Counted from the stretch's first letter, positions 44,834 through 56,346 are shown. The stretch: DNA of 64,000 nucleotides from Aureobasidium sp. EXF-3400 (GCA_024195585.1 SWBL01000011.1:221362-285361); one strand, 5' to 3'. Notes: generated by a model not told the origin, from the sequence alone. Made by a program: numbers and translations.

Positions 44834-45696
44834 TTAGACAGCGCTCTTCAAAGGCTCACCCTCATTGCCCTCCTGCTGCTTCAACTTCTCGTGTTCCTTG
44901 CTGAGGTCCTGGGCGATCTGGCCGTTACCGAATCTACCGCCAGTAGGGTCGACGCTCTCCTTGGGCTTCTCTTCATCGTCCCAGCCTTGTTCTATTGCGA
45001 AGTTGTTAGCACGAATTCACTATGTTGATCCGACTGAAGGAGAAACTTACCCTCAGGCTCGCCACCAGACCATAAGGCCAACTTCTCCTTTCTGAAAGCG
45101 GCGTAATCCCACTCCTTGTCCTCGAGACGCTCAACGCTATCGGTCCAGATGTACGTCTGAGTCTCTACTTCTTCGCCTTCGACATTGCCTTTCCCGGTAG
45201 CCTCATCGCCTTCGCTCTTCAGCAGACGCACACGCACGGTTTGCAGCTCGTACTGAGGGCCTTCGAACATGTCCAGACGGTAGATATCGCCGTCGGTGAG
45301 ACCAGTAACGTAGGTGCCGCGGACAGAGTGGCCTTCCTGAGGAATGACGCCAGGGTAATCGCAGTGCTTAACGCGAGAACGCTTGTGGTTGTGCAGGATG
45401 GCGGGAGTCGGAGTGACGGTTTGGACGTTGTATCTGCTGACTGTAGAAGTGCCGAAGATGACGTTGTAGAGGACTTCTTGGGCCATCAAGGTGCCTTTTA
45501 TTGGTGAAATGTTAGTCAAGAAAAACATTGACAAAGTAGGCATTTCATTACCGTAGAAGAAGGCAGTACGGGTACCCATTTCGGTTTGTGCGCGCTTGAT
45601 ACGTTCTTCGAAGGTCTCGTGGGCAGAAAAGGGCTCGTCGAAAGAAAAGGTTTCGTCGAGAGGCAAGTCGTCTTCCTGGTTACCGTAGAACTTCAT
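44834..45696 (-). CDS. gamma-glutamylcyclotransferase-like (AIG2-like) protein
   Basis: Three exons (45696-45552, 45494-45051, 44991-44834) encode 248 aa. Splicing of intron 1 joins F-F-Y-G to T-L-M-A-Q-E-V-L, the GGCT/AIG2 signature (Y-G-T-L) that binds the glutamyl group. Further family pieces are Y-P-G-V-I-P-Q-E-G, V-R-G-T-Y-V-T-G-L and L-D-M-F-E-G-P-Q-Y, where the Glu of the last is the usual catalytic acid. The last exon adds a charged tail of about 50 aa (E-E-K-P-K-E-S-V-D-P-T-G-G-R-F). Fungal AIG2-like proteins have no assigned substrate, so gamma-glutamyl amine or peptide cleavage is inferred. Intron 1 uses an AAG acceptor. Confidence 0.88.
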
Positions 45697-46414
45697 AATG
45701 TCAGGACGAAATCTGATTGGACAGAATTCTAATGGATAATTGTGACGAATAGGAATGTGATTGTTGGATCTGGACGAGAAGAGATGCGTGGAAAAGGAAG
45801 ACCTACATGATTATATATGCTGAGGAAGGATCAAACTGAGGCGTCCAGAAGATACTGAAGGCAGCAACCAAACGACGTCAAAGACACAAAGAGGTATCAG
45901 TTACAGAACTGAAAGACCTACGATGCTAAGTGTTGTCTCTGGTTTCTTTGTTGACGGTGATGTAGCAGATGGAGAGTCTCTCCGTTATCGCCGCGATAAG
46001 ACATGCTCACCAACTTGTGGCTGACACATTCGGCGAGTGGCTTGATCTGTGGCGGTGAATATGGGGCTCCTCGGTAGGGCTGAATAATCTCGACTTTCAA
46101 CAACAGCCTTTCTCTGACGACCCCTGATAAATTTGAAGAATTTCCATAACCTCCCTTTTTTCTTGACTTTTTTTGCACACGGTCACCTGTTCGACTTTTG
46201 GTTCGTGACTCCAATGACGAATATCTGAAGACCAATTTTTTCTTTCGTCTTCCAACTTGCGTCTCCTGACGACCGTCGACGACAAGCTCTTACGCCAAGC
46301 ACTAGTCTCTTGGACATCCCGACTGATTGGTGTCTATCTGGTCCAACGAGGGCAACTATCTCAAAGGTCACTGAATAAAAGATCAGAAAAGAGACCAACA
46401 AACAAGAGTCAGCC
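45697..46414. promoter_or_regulatory. divergent region between the AIG2-like and PQ-loop genes
   Basis: 718 bp between outward-facing starts. No gene or repeat supported. The stretch at 46140-46180 is T-rich. Confidence 0.4.
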
Positions 46415-47259
46415 ATGATGGGTCTCATTTCTTGGCTGATCACGCATCTTGCTCCGATCTTTCTTGTCACCTCGCCGGTTACCAGTTATGCCGATCAAAT
46501 CTATTCGATCCATCGTACGAGGTCTTCAGCCGGTTTCTCTCTCGACATACCCCTCATCATGTTGGTAGCGTCAATTCTGAAGTGAGTCTAATACGTGTCA
46601 AAACTGAACTTAAAACGTTCTTAGTAGGTGAGATCAGCTAACTAATAGTGGGTCACAGACTTTTTTACTGGCTTGGAGCACGCTTTGATTTATCTCTTCT
46701 CCTTCAAGCTGGTTTGATGGTTATTGTCCAACTCGTCCTTTTACGAGTTGCTCTGCAGAACCGTCCGCTCGCCAGTGCTGCCAACAATATTCATCAGCCA
46801 TTCGCAGCATCCAGAGAAGGCGATACTCATATCAAACGTCCTTTCGACTTTTGGCAATGGAAGCAAGCAAAACCATACTGGATGTTCCTGACGTACTTCA
46901 GCGCAACTTTATTGGTTCTCCAAATTCTTTTCGGCCGCTTGGATTCATACGTCGCGCTTCAAGGTTATGTGGCTTTGGGGATTGAGGCTACTTTACCCCT
47001 CCCTCAGATCATGTCGAACCAGAGAAACCGCAGCTGCAAGGGCTTCCGTCTGAGCGTACTCGCAAACTGGCTGCTGGGAGATGCCATGAAGATGTCCTTC
47101 TTCTTCCTTGCTGAGAGCACTATTCCTTGGTCGTTCAAGCTCTGCGGTATCTTCCAGGCATGCTGCGACTCATACCTTGGAGTGCAGTACCTGATGTTTG
47201 GTGAGGGACCTGTCGATAGCATTGAAGGTCTTGCGAAAGAGATGAAGAATTTGAGTTGA
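46415..47259 (+). CDS. PQ-loop repeat membrane protein (Any1/SLC66A2-like)
   Basis: Two exons (46415-46581, 46659-47259) give 255 aa. Several membrane helices are visible, with two PQ-loop-like repeats. The first is degenerate: S-P-V-T-S-Y-A-D-Q-I-Y-S-I, then S-A-G-F-S. The second is clear: L-P-L-P-Q-I-M-S-N, then S-C-K-G-F-R-L-S-V-L-A-N-W-L-L-G-D. The layout matches yeast Any1 and animal PQLC1/SLC66A2, Golgi/endosome proteins that antagonise phospholipid flippases (known for those proteins, inferred here). The start is an ATG-ATG pair. The splice join gives I-L-K-L-F-Y-W, continuing the second helix. Confidence 0.87.
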
Positions 47260-47799
47260 GCTACAGTCATACGATGATATGTTTTTGGATGGGCAACATG
47301 AGCTCGTTGAGCACAAGCCCACCAGATTTGGTTGGAGCACGAATTGAGTGCATGAACGCTCTGAACATCTATGGCAGCATCTTCTGGCAATCATGCTACG
47401 CTATATTGTACAAGAAGCAGTTGTCTTTGTGGTAATATGCGCCTTCCATAGACTACAAGAAATATACCTGTAAATCTGGAACCGGCAGAATGGCTTTCTC
47501 GATTCTCAATAACTGCCATCTCTGACGTGGGACTATGAAGCTCTTACATCGAACTCTAAACGCGTACACTGGGTAAGCGACCAATCGAGTTGATTGATAT
47601 TTCCTACAAGGCTACGTGGCTCGATATGAGAAAGTCAATTCATCCTACCTTGCATCCCAATAGGTCGTAGGCTCAACTCGATGAACCACGGTCTTGTGAC
47701 TTGGGTTCAGGTCGAGCTCCCCTTCAAAGCTCGCACATGCACCCATGGAAGCTTGCGTCCTCTCTGATCCTTGGTTGTTGTCATTCATCGCACCACAGG
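47260..47799. promoter_or_regulatory. intergenic region before the HapX-like gene
   Basis: 540 bp. The coding frame of the next gene stays open upstream to about 47701, with another in-frame ATG at 47737, so the boundary between leader and coding region is uncertain. Nothing else noticed. Confidence 0.4.
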
Positions 47800-50164
47800 A
47801 TGCAGCTTCCAGATTATCATTTTCCACCTTGTGATAGATCCACGTTGGAGCACTATGACTTACCACATTTTATGACTAATAACCAGCACACGACACCCAG
47901 CGAGTTGCATATGGACGTGAACAATCGACTGCACCCAACAGTTGGTCCTTCACATCAAGGAGTGGTCACGCATTCGTGCGATGGCCCTTCAATCTATGCA
48001 ACGACAGATGGTCTTGGTATGCCAGGCGTGAACAGTAATGCCGGACCTGTGAGTGCTTATGATGGACAATCGTGCCTTGGACTGTACTTGGAATGCCCAG
48101 ATCCAAGCTTCATACAAGGGTCACAAATGTTCCAACAGCGAATCGTTCAGCACCCACCATTAATATATGGACGACCGTCGTCTGAAGCATGTGACTTGGC
48201 GGGGCCGGGATTGGGTTACCAAGCAGGCTCGAAGGCGATGAGCTCACAACAAGCTCAAGCTCCTCAAGGTGAGCCATATAAGACAGCGAAGAAAGCAGAT
48301 TCATTGACGGTTGAGCAGTGTATCCATACTCTGAGTCTCAAGCACAGCAGAACTTCGTAAGACGATACGAGTTCAAGCCGGCGCGGCCGATGGCGCATGG
48401 GCCAACACGACCGATTTCGGCCGCCAAGGATCCCGTCACGACAAACGACCGAGGGGACTTCAATCAATCAGATAAGATCACCCATGTCCCATCTACCCTC
48501 GGTTTCCAAGTCCATAACTTCAACATGACAACTTTGGCGCCGCAATCTTCGACCTTGTATCCCGCCACGACCCAAGACGGCCCTCATGTCGCTCTGTTCC
48601 GCGCCGCTGGAGATGGCGCTCCGCCTCAGCTGAAGAGAAGCATCGGCTCAATCGACAGCGCAATGGACGCCCAGTAAGTTACCATCTTCCTCGGATCAGT
48701 TCGGTTATACTCGTGACCAGAGGCATCGTGATTGACCTTGTACTCACAGCTCGCCCATCTCAGCCGCGTCGCCTGACGACGCTCCACCTGGCAAGATCGC
48801 AATTCCAGCCTTGAAACGCCCCCGCAACGACTCGGCCGTCAACAATGGCCCACTCAGCAGAGATGTCGTCCTCAAGCCGAGACCCAAACCTGGTCGCAAG
48901 CCTATGGCCGATCAAAATGACTCTTCGGACAAGCGGAAGACCCAGAACCGGATGGCACAGCGCAACTTCCGCGACCGCCGTGCTCAAAAGTGCAACGATC
49001 TTGAAATTGAGAATGCCCAATTGAAGGCAAACTATGAGTCCGACCGTTCTGCCTGGATCGAACAGCTCAGGCAGCGCGACGCCGAGAACGCGAGACTCTC
49101 GGCCCAGCTAGCCGATGGCAATGCTAAGTCGGCTCAATTCGATCTTGAGAATCGCCAGCTCAAGGACCGCATTGCTGAGATGCAGAGGGAACTCGGTACG
49201 TTATATCCCTCTGCTGCCAATCATTCATCTACCTGCACAGCCTTCCTTGGAAGAAAAATTATCCTCTCACGCCGCAAACTTGCTCAAGCCATGTCTCCAT
49301 CGAATCAGAACCATACTAATACTTCGAATCAGATGCCGCTAAGGCTCATCATGCCAATGCTCATGCTCATCCTTCCCACCCTCAGGTATTTGTCCAATCG
49401 CCTACTGCCACGTAGAGGCCATCATGCTTACCTTGGCCCAGCGTTCTGTTGCTTCAAACCTTGTTTCATCTGTTCATCAGATTCTTACACCACCATCGGA
49501 CAATGACCCCCACGACGAGTATGAAGTTGACTTCACTAACATATATGCATCACGTAAACCATCTGCATTTACATCTGGCCTCGGCACAGATGAACATTGC
49601 GGTTTCTGCAGTGACGTAGAGAATTGCATCTGTCGACAACAAGAAGAGCTCAACAACAAGAGTCTTCCCAGCCTTCCGCCTATTGACTCATCGCGTGCTA
49701 TCACGCAACCCAAACTGTCTTCTGACATCTCCACCCCCAGTTTCCTGGAGGCTCGAACTGAAGCTTCTGGTCCTGGTACCTGCGACATGTGTCTGGCTGA
49801 TCCTGAGAAAGCGAGACAGTGCAGGGAGCTTGCTGAAGTCGCTTTCAAAGACAAGGAAGCCGCACTATCACGCTCCGATGACTCTGGCTCCAAAGACATG
49901 GGCACAGTCACCCTTCGACGTCTTCAGCAGCTTGATTCGACAAAGCCTCGCGAGAGAACTTCGTGCTCTGACTTCTTCCAACAAGCACAACAGAGGAACG
50001 TAAGGTTCAGACGAGACGACTATCAGCAAATCAAACATGTCTATCGTCTTGATGGTCGATCCCAACACTCTCCCTACATGGAAATGGATACTCAAGATGC
50101 TGCACATGCTTTGGCTGCTCTTTCGAGACAGGACACTAGATCTGGCCTGGACCGCCAAGCTTAG
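47800..50164 (+). CDS. hapX: HapX-like bZIP iron regulator
   Basis: Five exons (47800-48268, 48319-48673, 48750-49195, 49333-49385, 49442-50164) give 681 aa from the ATG at 47800. The key region is P-R-P-K-P-G-R-K-P (about 317-325), the Hap4-like CCAAT-complex binding motif. It is followed by K-R-K-T-Q-N-R-M-A-Q-R-N-F-R-D-R-R (bZIP basic region) and a heptad-rich coiled coil. The C-terminal part has C-G-F-C-S-D-V-E-N-C-I-C (about 493) and G-T-C-D-M-C-L-A-D-P-E-K (about 553), cysteine-rich motifs like those with which HapX senses iron-sulfur status. HapX represses iron-using genes when iron is low. The about 315 residues before the bZIP are unusual; the true start may be later, for example M-T-T-L-A-P-Q at 48524. 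The exon-5 acceptor (49441 or 49480) is ambiguous. Confidence 0.82.
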
Positions 50165-51974
50165 TCTTGGTGCGATGCTTCTGTTCATGATCAACGTTAA
50201 AATGATAGATTGTTGGAGGCGTTTTCGGGATACTTCTGTTTTTTTCTTGGGAGGAGTTCGTTGAGGTGCTAACACCACCTCAAATGTTTATTGGTCTCTT
50301 GTCCCTTCTCTTGTTTATACCTCGATCATCTGTTGATGTGCGGCCAAGTCTTTTTTCTTTTTATCCTTGTTTCGTTCACTAGTGTCTATATCACTTCCAA
50401 TCACAAGCTCTAAAGTAAGAAAGTGGGTGTGCACACGTGCCATTCATGTATCGCTTGAAACCATGGAGCAGCAGGCTTCGAGTCAAATTCATCGGTGCCT
50501 GAGAGTCACAATTAGACTTTTATGTTTGTTCATCAAGGCATTTCTTATCTCTCCATCGCAAGCAGTGCTCGAAACGGCATCTTTCAGCTCACCTAAGCCT
50601 CAACACTTTATCCGACAGATCATCCAACAGTCATGTCTGCGGAGCAATAGTCCACCCCTTTGATTGCCACGTACGCGATTGAGCACGCTTGGTGGACTGG
50701 GGAGAGTATCAAATAACAACATGATTTTCTGTCTGCACTTATGTTCTGTTTGTTCAAGAATCCAAGATCTTTTTTTCTATAAGTCTTCACAATCTCTGTA
50801 ATTTTTCATATGTTCGCCCTTTCCCTTAATTTCTCTCCGGTCTCGCTGGCACCGTAGCGTAGAGTCACAGGGTGAAGAACGACGTGACGTTGCATTTGGA
50901 GACTTTTAGATTTACCATAGTTGATTAACTTTGATATTCAAGGTTTGACACGGTGACCTTATTCCACATGTGTGACGATCAAGCTTGTTTCCTGATCAAG
51001 AAAGTGCAAGAGATAGACTTCAAGCACAGTCGTCTTGATGACCGAACTTTATCTGCATGAGAGGTCTGTCTTTCGAGGATTGTCTCGAACATGCCTTTGG
51101 GTTCGTGGGAAGCAAGATGAGCGGATCTGATATGATCGTGATTGGGTGATAAGTGTGCTCAGGAGGGTGTTCTGGAAGCAAGAGATAGATGAGGTTCAGA
51201 TCGTAAAAGTGACATGTCCACGGCTTGAGTTGATGGAGACGGTCAAGGCAGCAGCTCTGATGCGACGTCGCTTTATACTTGGCTTGTTTCTTGTTTGCTG
51301 GTTCTTTCTTTCTTTCTCTCTCTGTCAACCTTTTTCTCTTACCAGCGTACCTCTGTTGTCTTGTTTCTGTACGGTGCCTATCTTGCTCTTCGTCTTAGAT
51401 GTAATCTTCTCGCTGTTGCATGTCAATGTAGTACTTCTTTTCCTTTCTTGGTTTTCGCTTCTCTCTCTCTTGTTTCATACCACTCATCTACCAACTTCGT
51501 CAAAGATGTTAAACAACACGGACAACATAGAGCAAATCTTTTATACGAAATGGACTCGTGTTTTGCTGTTGCATAGGTATTCATGACTTGGCTCTACTTC
51601 TAGGAATCTGGCTTCAGAAGGAGGCATGCAAACCGCTCGATAAAGTGCATCTGGGTACGAGGAAACAACTCTCTCTACTGCTGTGATCAGTGACCAAGCT
51701 GGACTTGTAGCGCAGATGGTTGCGATACTGAGAAGAATGTTTTGGGGGCGACTGTTTGACCGTGTAGGAAGGCGAATCAGCGTAACAAATATCGAAAAAG
51801 ACATAAGAAAACATTTTTGAAATGAAGAAGGAAAAAAGGAATGATGCAGCCATATATATATATATATATATATATGAGCACTTGTATACTCGACAAGTAA
51901 CAGCTGCGTTTCACACAATAGATCGCAACAAGCAAAACAAAAGACATTCAGAAGAATACACCAAAAAGAAGGAA
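50165..51974. other. gene-poor intergenic region with (AT)n microsatellite
   Basis: 1.8 kb without a supportable gene. There are pyrimidine-rich tracts at 51300-51480 and a 24-base AT dinucleotide run at 51852-51875. Open frames are low complexity (Leu/Phe/Ser-rich from C/T tracts). Confidence 0.5.
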
Positions 51975-52107
51975 CACCGTGAGCAGGATTCGAACCTGCG
52001 ATCTCCCGATCCGAAAGAATGACTAGAGAAACGAATGACTAATCAAACGATGATAACAAATGAATGACAACCAAGAATCGGGTGTGATACCACTACACCA
52101 CCACGGC
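51975..52107 (-). tRNA. intron-containing tRNA, anticodon tentatively CTT
   Basis: On the minus strand, acceptor GCCGTGG pairs with TCACGGT, the D arm is GTGTAGTGGTATCAC, and the T arm is GCAGG-TTCGAAT-CCTGC. A five-base T terminator lies at 51967-51963. The anticodon stem CCCGA pairs with TCGGG only if about 61 nt (52071-52011) are removed after position 37, the normal place for nuclear tRNA introns. The loop then reads TTCTTG-A, giving CTT (Lys). G at position 37 and the Glu/Gln-like body are odd for Lys, so the identity is uncertain although the gene itself is convincing. Confidence 0.75.
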
Positions 52108-52622
52108 TTTTTTTCCGCTTATTAGGAGGCTGGAGAACTTCGAATATAAAGGTTGGGTGTTGCAGGGTGGCGGCGAGGTAGCTGTGGGTCACGGGAGCAG
52201 GAAGGGAGCTTGTATGAGGGAGTTTTTGAGAAAGCACTGGAGAATCTGAAGCCTGTAGCGGAGACAGACGACCACAGATTGGCGACTCGCGTACAGATCT
52301 TCATAGATGGTTTGTGAAGAAAGAAATGTTCGGTCCTTGTTGATATGATAGTCCTGTGCAGAAGAGATCAGGCAGCATAATATGGTCCTGATCTCCAGGT
52401 GTTCTAGCCGCGAGAATAGAACTGAAGTGTATCCGTCCATTGTTATAAGTCGATCGGCCTACGAGAATACACTAGTGTCCCTTGTTGATTGAGGTCTGGC
52501 GCTGGACAATATCAAGGGGCTGATAAGAGGACAGATATTTGATCAACTTTTTTATGCTTCGATATGTGTTAATACAGAGGGAGAATGGTTATATACAAAC
52601 TTGGTCCAGGGGTGTCTTATGT
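52108..52622. other. intergenic region
   Basis: 515 bp between the tRNA and the ferredoxin stop codon. No gene or repeat seen. Confidence 0.4.
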
Positions 52623-53247
52623 CTATCGCTTGGCGAAATCGCTGGCCTGCAGGTTCCTGGTCATGGTAGGGAGCTTGACGACCAAGCCATCGAGTTCTTT
52701 GGACATCTTGACCTGACATCCCAGACGACTTGTCTCTGTCAGACCAAAGGCCAGATCCAGCATATCGTTCTCATCGTCATCAGGCTCCTCCATCTTGTCA
52801 AACATGTCCGGGTCTGAGACGATAACGTGGCAGGTCGAGCATGCACATGAGCCGCCGCATGCGCCTTCCATTTCGAGATCATTGGCTTGTGCTGGAGAAC
52901 AGTTAGTCTGTCGATATGAATGTTGCTGAATTGAAGCAAGACACACCAATGTCGAGCAAGTTGTCGCCGTCGGCTACTTCAAAGGTGTGCTCATCGCCCT
53001 CCTTGTCGATGAAGGTGACCTTGCGCTCCTCGCCGGGCTTAGGAGGGTCGAGGTGAGCATGCAGCAGGGACGATGAAGAAGAGAAGGGCCGCGTTGAAGG
53101 GAACTGTGTGGATGAAGCGATTGAGAGGCGAGTTGGTTGGTATGATGATTGCGCAATGGCGGATCTAAGCGGCGACGAGGTCGAGAGAGAAGGGCGCAGC
53201 GAGCGCTGTGTTAATCTAGCGGCGCATCTGGAAGCGACGACAGACAT
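52623..53247 (-). CDS. YAH1: mitochondrial adrenodoxin-type ferredoxin
   Basis: Carries electrons in the mitochondrial matrix for Fe-S cluster assembly, heme A and ubiquinone synthesis. Two exons (53247-52947, 52891-52623) encode 189 aa. The first about 70 residues are Arg/Ser/Ala-rich without acids, a mitochondrial presequence (C-A-A-R-L-T-Q-R-S-L-R-P, then T-R-P-F-S-S-S). The ferredoxin domain starts K-V-T-F-I-D-K-E-G. It has the 2Fe-2S ligands in E-G-A-C-G-G-S-C-A-C-S-T-C-H-V, with the last Cys in R-L-G-C-Q-V. The acidic helix around D-P-D-M-F-D-K, then E-E-P-D-D-D-E-N-D-M-L-D, binds partner proteins. The intron has a CTAAC branch site and restores I-A-Q-A-N-D-L-E. The start is the ATG of M-S-V-V-A-S. 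Confidence 0.95.
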
Positions 53248-53408
53248 TTTGACAATGCAAGGAAGGTGCAATGATAGCCGCAATGACCGAGAAAGGAAAG
53301 TGTTGATGATGACCGAGTCAAAAAGTGGTCAGCAGCGAAGTGCGGGAGCCTGGAGCTTCTCCGACTGCGGCCCTCTTGCACCAAACATCTCGATATACAC
53401 ACACAACC
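53248..53408. promoter_or_regulatory. short divergent promoter between YAH1 and UGO1
   Basis: Only 161 bp separate the two start codons, so both genes must share promoter elements. No TATA box is evident. Shared control of two mitochondrial genes is plausible (inference). Confidence 0.6.
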
Positions 53409-54966
53409 ATGGCACATCCAGTACAACTGTCGACCTCGCGCGACACTCCGAACCCTCTACGACCTTACTACCGTCCTCCCTCGATAGGCTTGCCGCCTGC
53501 AGACGCAAACGCCACAAGCTCCTCGCCCGGTCCATCCAGCAGCCTGGGCAGTTCAGCTCGCCATGTCTTTGACGACCTCGACTATTCCTCGTTCCTGAAC
53601 GATGGCGACTCGGCTTCAGTCGCTGACATGGGCCGCAAGGTCCTCGACCAAGCTTTGTGGAAATACACCTCGGTTCTTCTCGCACAACCCTTCGATGTCG
53701 CAAAGACGATTCTACAAGTCCGCCTTGCTACTCAGCTCGATGCCGAATCCACTTTGAGACGAAGAACCTCTGCCCGCTTTGCTGTCGACCAGTACCCCCC
53801 GAGCGATGATGAGTCGGATCCCGATGAGCCCAGCTACTTTACTCCTACCAAGCCCACAAGAGCGCCCGAGTCTGATAGGTCCCGTTCTCGTCGTCCTCGT
53901 ACCCCGCCCTCACGTTCGTCCAGAGATCAGTCGCCTGCTGCACATGTCCTGCAGCTGCGAAGACCAGACTCGGTCATGGAGGCTCTATCGCAGTTATGGC
54001 AGCAAGCTGGTGCTGCTGCCATGTGGAAGGCTACCAATGCCACCTTCATCTACAACGTCCTGCTCAAGGCTGTCGAGGGCTGGACTCGGAACCTGCTGTC
54101 TGCTCTGTTTGATCTGCCTGACCCTTCGTCTTTGGCTTCTGTTCCCGCAGAGGTCGTTGCTAGTGCAATGGGTGGTCTTGATCTTGCTGACAGTCCCTCG
54201 CCCCTGGCCTCCTTGGGCATTGCAGTCGCTGCCTCTGCCATCGCTGGTCTTCTGCTTGCTCCTCTTGATCTTGTCCGCACGAGGTATGCAACTACACTAT
54301 CTCGATACTGTTCGCATGCTGATCCTTTCTAGACTTATCCTTACTCCAACCACTGCACAACCGCGTGCCATCCTCCCAAACCTTCGCTCCCTACCGAGTC
54401 TTACAATTCCTACTTCGCTTTTCCCAATTACCCTCCTCCACTCCACCCTTCCTACTCTTTTGAGCACCAGTACTCCGCTCGTCCTTCGTCAATACTTCCG
54501 CATTGATCCTCTCACGACACCAGCCACCTACTCTCTCGCCACTTTCCTTACCTCAACCACCGAGCTCTTCCTTAAATTACCTCTCGAAACTGTCCTCCGT
54601 CGCGCTCAAATATCTCACCTCAAGACTTCTCACAAACACGCATATAACAAAGCCGCGATGAATTCATTCCGCGGTAGCAAGTCCGTCAGCAGTCCAGAAA
54701 TGGACACAATCGTTCCTGTCGGTCCCTACAAGGGTGTCTTTGGCACTGCTTGGAGCATCATGGCTGAAGAAGGCATCCGCGAGCAACCCCCACAGAGTCG
54801 CATGAGCACTCCTGCTAGACCTGGTCTGGTGCCGCAAAGGAGAGAAAAGAAGGGACAGGGTATTGGTGGTCTCTGGAGGGGATGGAGAGTCGGCATGTGG
54901 GGGTTGGTTGGTGTTTGGGGTGCTTCTGCTCTTGGAGGTGGTGGCAGAACTGGTGGAGAATTCTAG
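53409..54966 (+). CDS. UGO1: Ugo1-like mitochondrial outer-membrane carrier protein
   Basis: In yeast, Ugo1 links Fzo1 and Mgm1 during mitochondrial fusion. Two exons (53409-54283, 54333-54966) encode 502 aa. A disordered Pro/Ser N-terminus leads to a modified mitochondrial-carrier module. The first half has V-L-L-A-Q-P-F-D-V-A-K-T-I-L-Q-V-R, a degenerate P-x-D/E-x-x-K/R carrier motif. An acidic and Arg/Ser-rich loop follows (D-D-E-S-D-P-D-E-P), then I-A-G-L-L-L-A-P-L-D-L-V-R-T-R joined to L-I-L-T-P. A third repeat-like stretch is L-F-L-K-L-P-L-E-T-V-L-R-R-A. The loop, the weak third motif and the G-P-Y-K-G-V-F-G-T-A-W sequence fit Ugo1 rather than a transporter. The end is Gly-rich. Confidence 0.85.
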
Positions 54967-56346
54967 AAGGGTTCTGTCCGCCTGGGCTCATTTCCACTTT
55001 CTTCTTGATTGTCTTCCGTACTCTACTCATCTTGGTTCTGTGTTTTCTGGCGAGGCGTTTGGGAAAGGTTGTTGCATTTTACGAGAACAAACACCATCCA
55101 AACTTTTATCCTTTCAGATGTATTATTATGATGCTACTATCATCTCTAAGTTTTATATACAACTTCCTGCTCGCTGGATTGCATAGATTCGAACATCTGA
55201 GGTCGGAGGGGCACTTTCGATGAGATTGTGCCAGGGTCATACTTGAGCGACTAGGTCGGTAGAACTCCGGCTATGCTCTCCATACAAACCCGAAAATCTT
55301 TGCTTGCAGCGCTTCTTCCTGCAACATGCAACCGACACACATCTCTGGAGCGCATCAATCATGATTCGCTGAAGCACCTATTATATGAAATGAATGATGC
55401 TTGTACGACCATTACCGAGCGCCCTGGAGAAACGACTGGTCTTGACAGCAAATCAGCAACCCACAATGACCACAACCTCGTCTCATTGGTAAGCTCCTTC
55501 CCTCTTTTTTTTCCCTCTGCCCTGCAAGTCAAGACCAACATGATGATTATCCGGTTTGGAGACCTGTTCCGATTCTTGATGACGGATGCTTTGGACTAAT
55601 CTGACAATTTGTCTTGACTTGCTTCCCTCTTTGACACTTAATTCACTTCGGAAGATTGGACAAGCAAAAGTGCTAACGATGCGCTTTAGGATACCATATA
55701 TAGTGGAGTTTATATGTTTATATATGAGAGTTGAGTCGATAGAGTAGATGAGAGTAGTAATGAGAACAATCCCATTACTTGGGTCACTTTTTCGGAGCTC
55801 TTGCAGGTCCCCGTTCGTGATGTCCTTGGTCCAATTGGGGTAGTATCGAGCGGTCGTTCTATCCAAGTAAAAGTACCAGCCGGTTTGAAACTGTGAAAGT
55901 TGTCGATAGATGATTGAGGACGCAGGTTGCCAACGACGTGCTCACAGCACGCGACACGTGCCCGGCCAGTGAGGGTTCTTGCCTCGCACTTCCAGAAAGT
56001 CCATACTTGTATTGTCACGTATACCATCCTCCCTGTGCTGTAGCTCCAGACAATTCGTGTTCAAGGATGGATATTGAAGTCATAATCGTGTTTGACACAT
56101 GCAGTGAGGACGAGGGTGCCGTTGTCAACAACCACCGGCTATCCACGAATACGATTACGCCATCGCACCTCATGCACTGAGCTCACTGTTTCAAGCAATT
56201 GGCGACGCGAAGCCGGCTTGGAACTGTTGAAGTGAATCACATGTGAGGGACTTGTTTTGAAGTCTTGACAACCTTCCTCAAAGCGTGCGTGTCACTGCAC
56301 TTCTACCTAACTGCAACGCAACCGAGGTCATCCATCGACACGCGGG
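54967..56346. promoter_or_regulatory. intergenic region before the sulfatase gene
   Basis: 1.4 kb with no supportable gene. The stretch 55690-55760 is A/T-rich with many TATA-like steps. Open frames lack family content. Confidence 0.45.

Noticed and set aside
50367..50663. 98-codon plus-strand frame after the HapX-like gene
   Set aside because: No good start context and no family content; probably 3' flank.
51852..51875. AT run considered as a replication origin or promoter element
   Set aside because: A plain dinucleotide microsatellite; nothing else supports a function.
53779..54966. 395-codon open frame overlapping UGO1 in another frame
   Set aside because: Its second half is the genuine UGO1 exon 2; its first half is Leu/Ser/Pro-rich noise over exon 1, where the correct frame carries carrier motifs.
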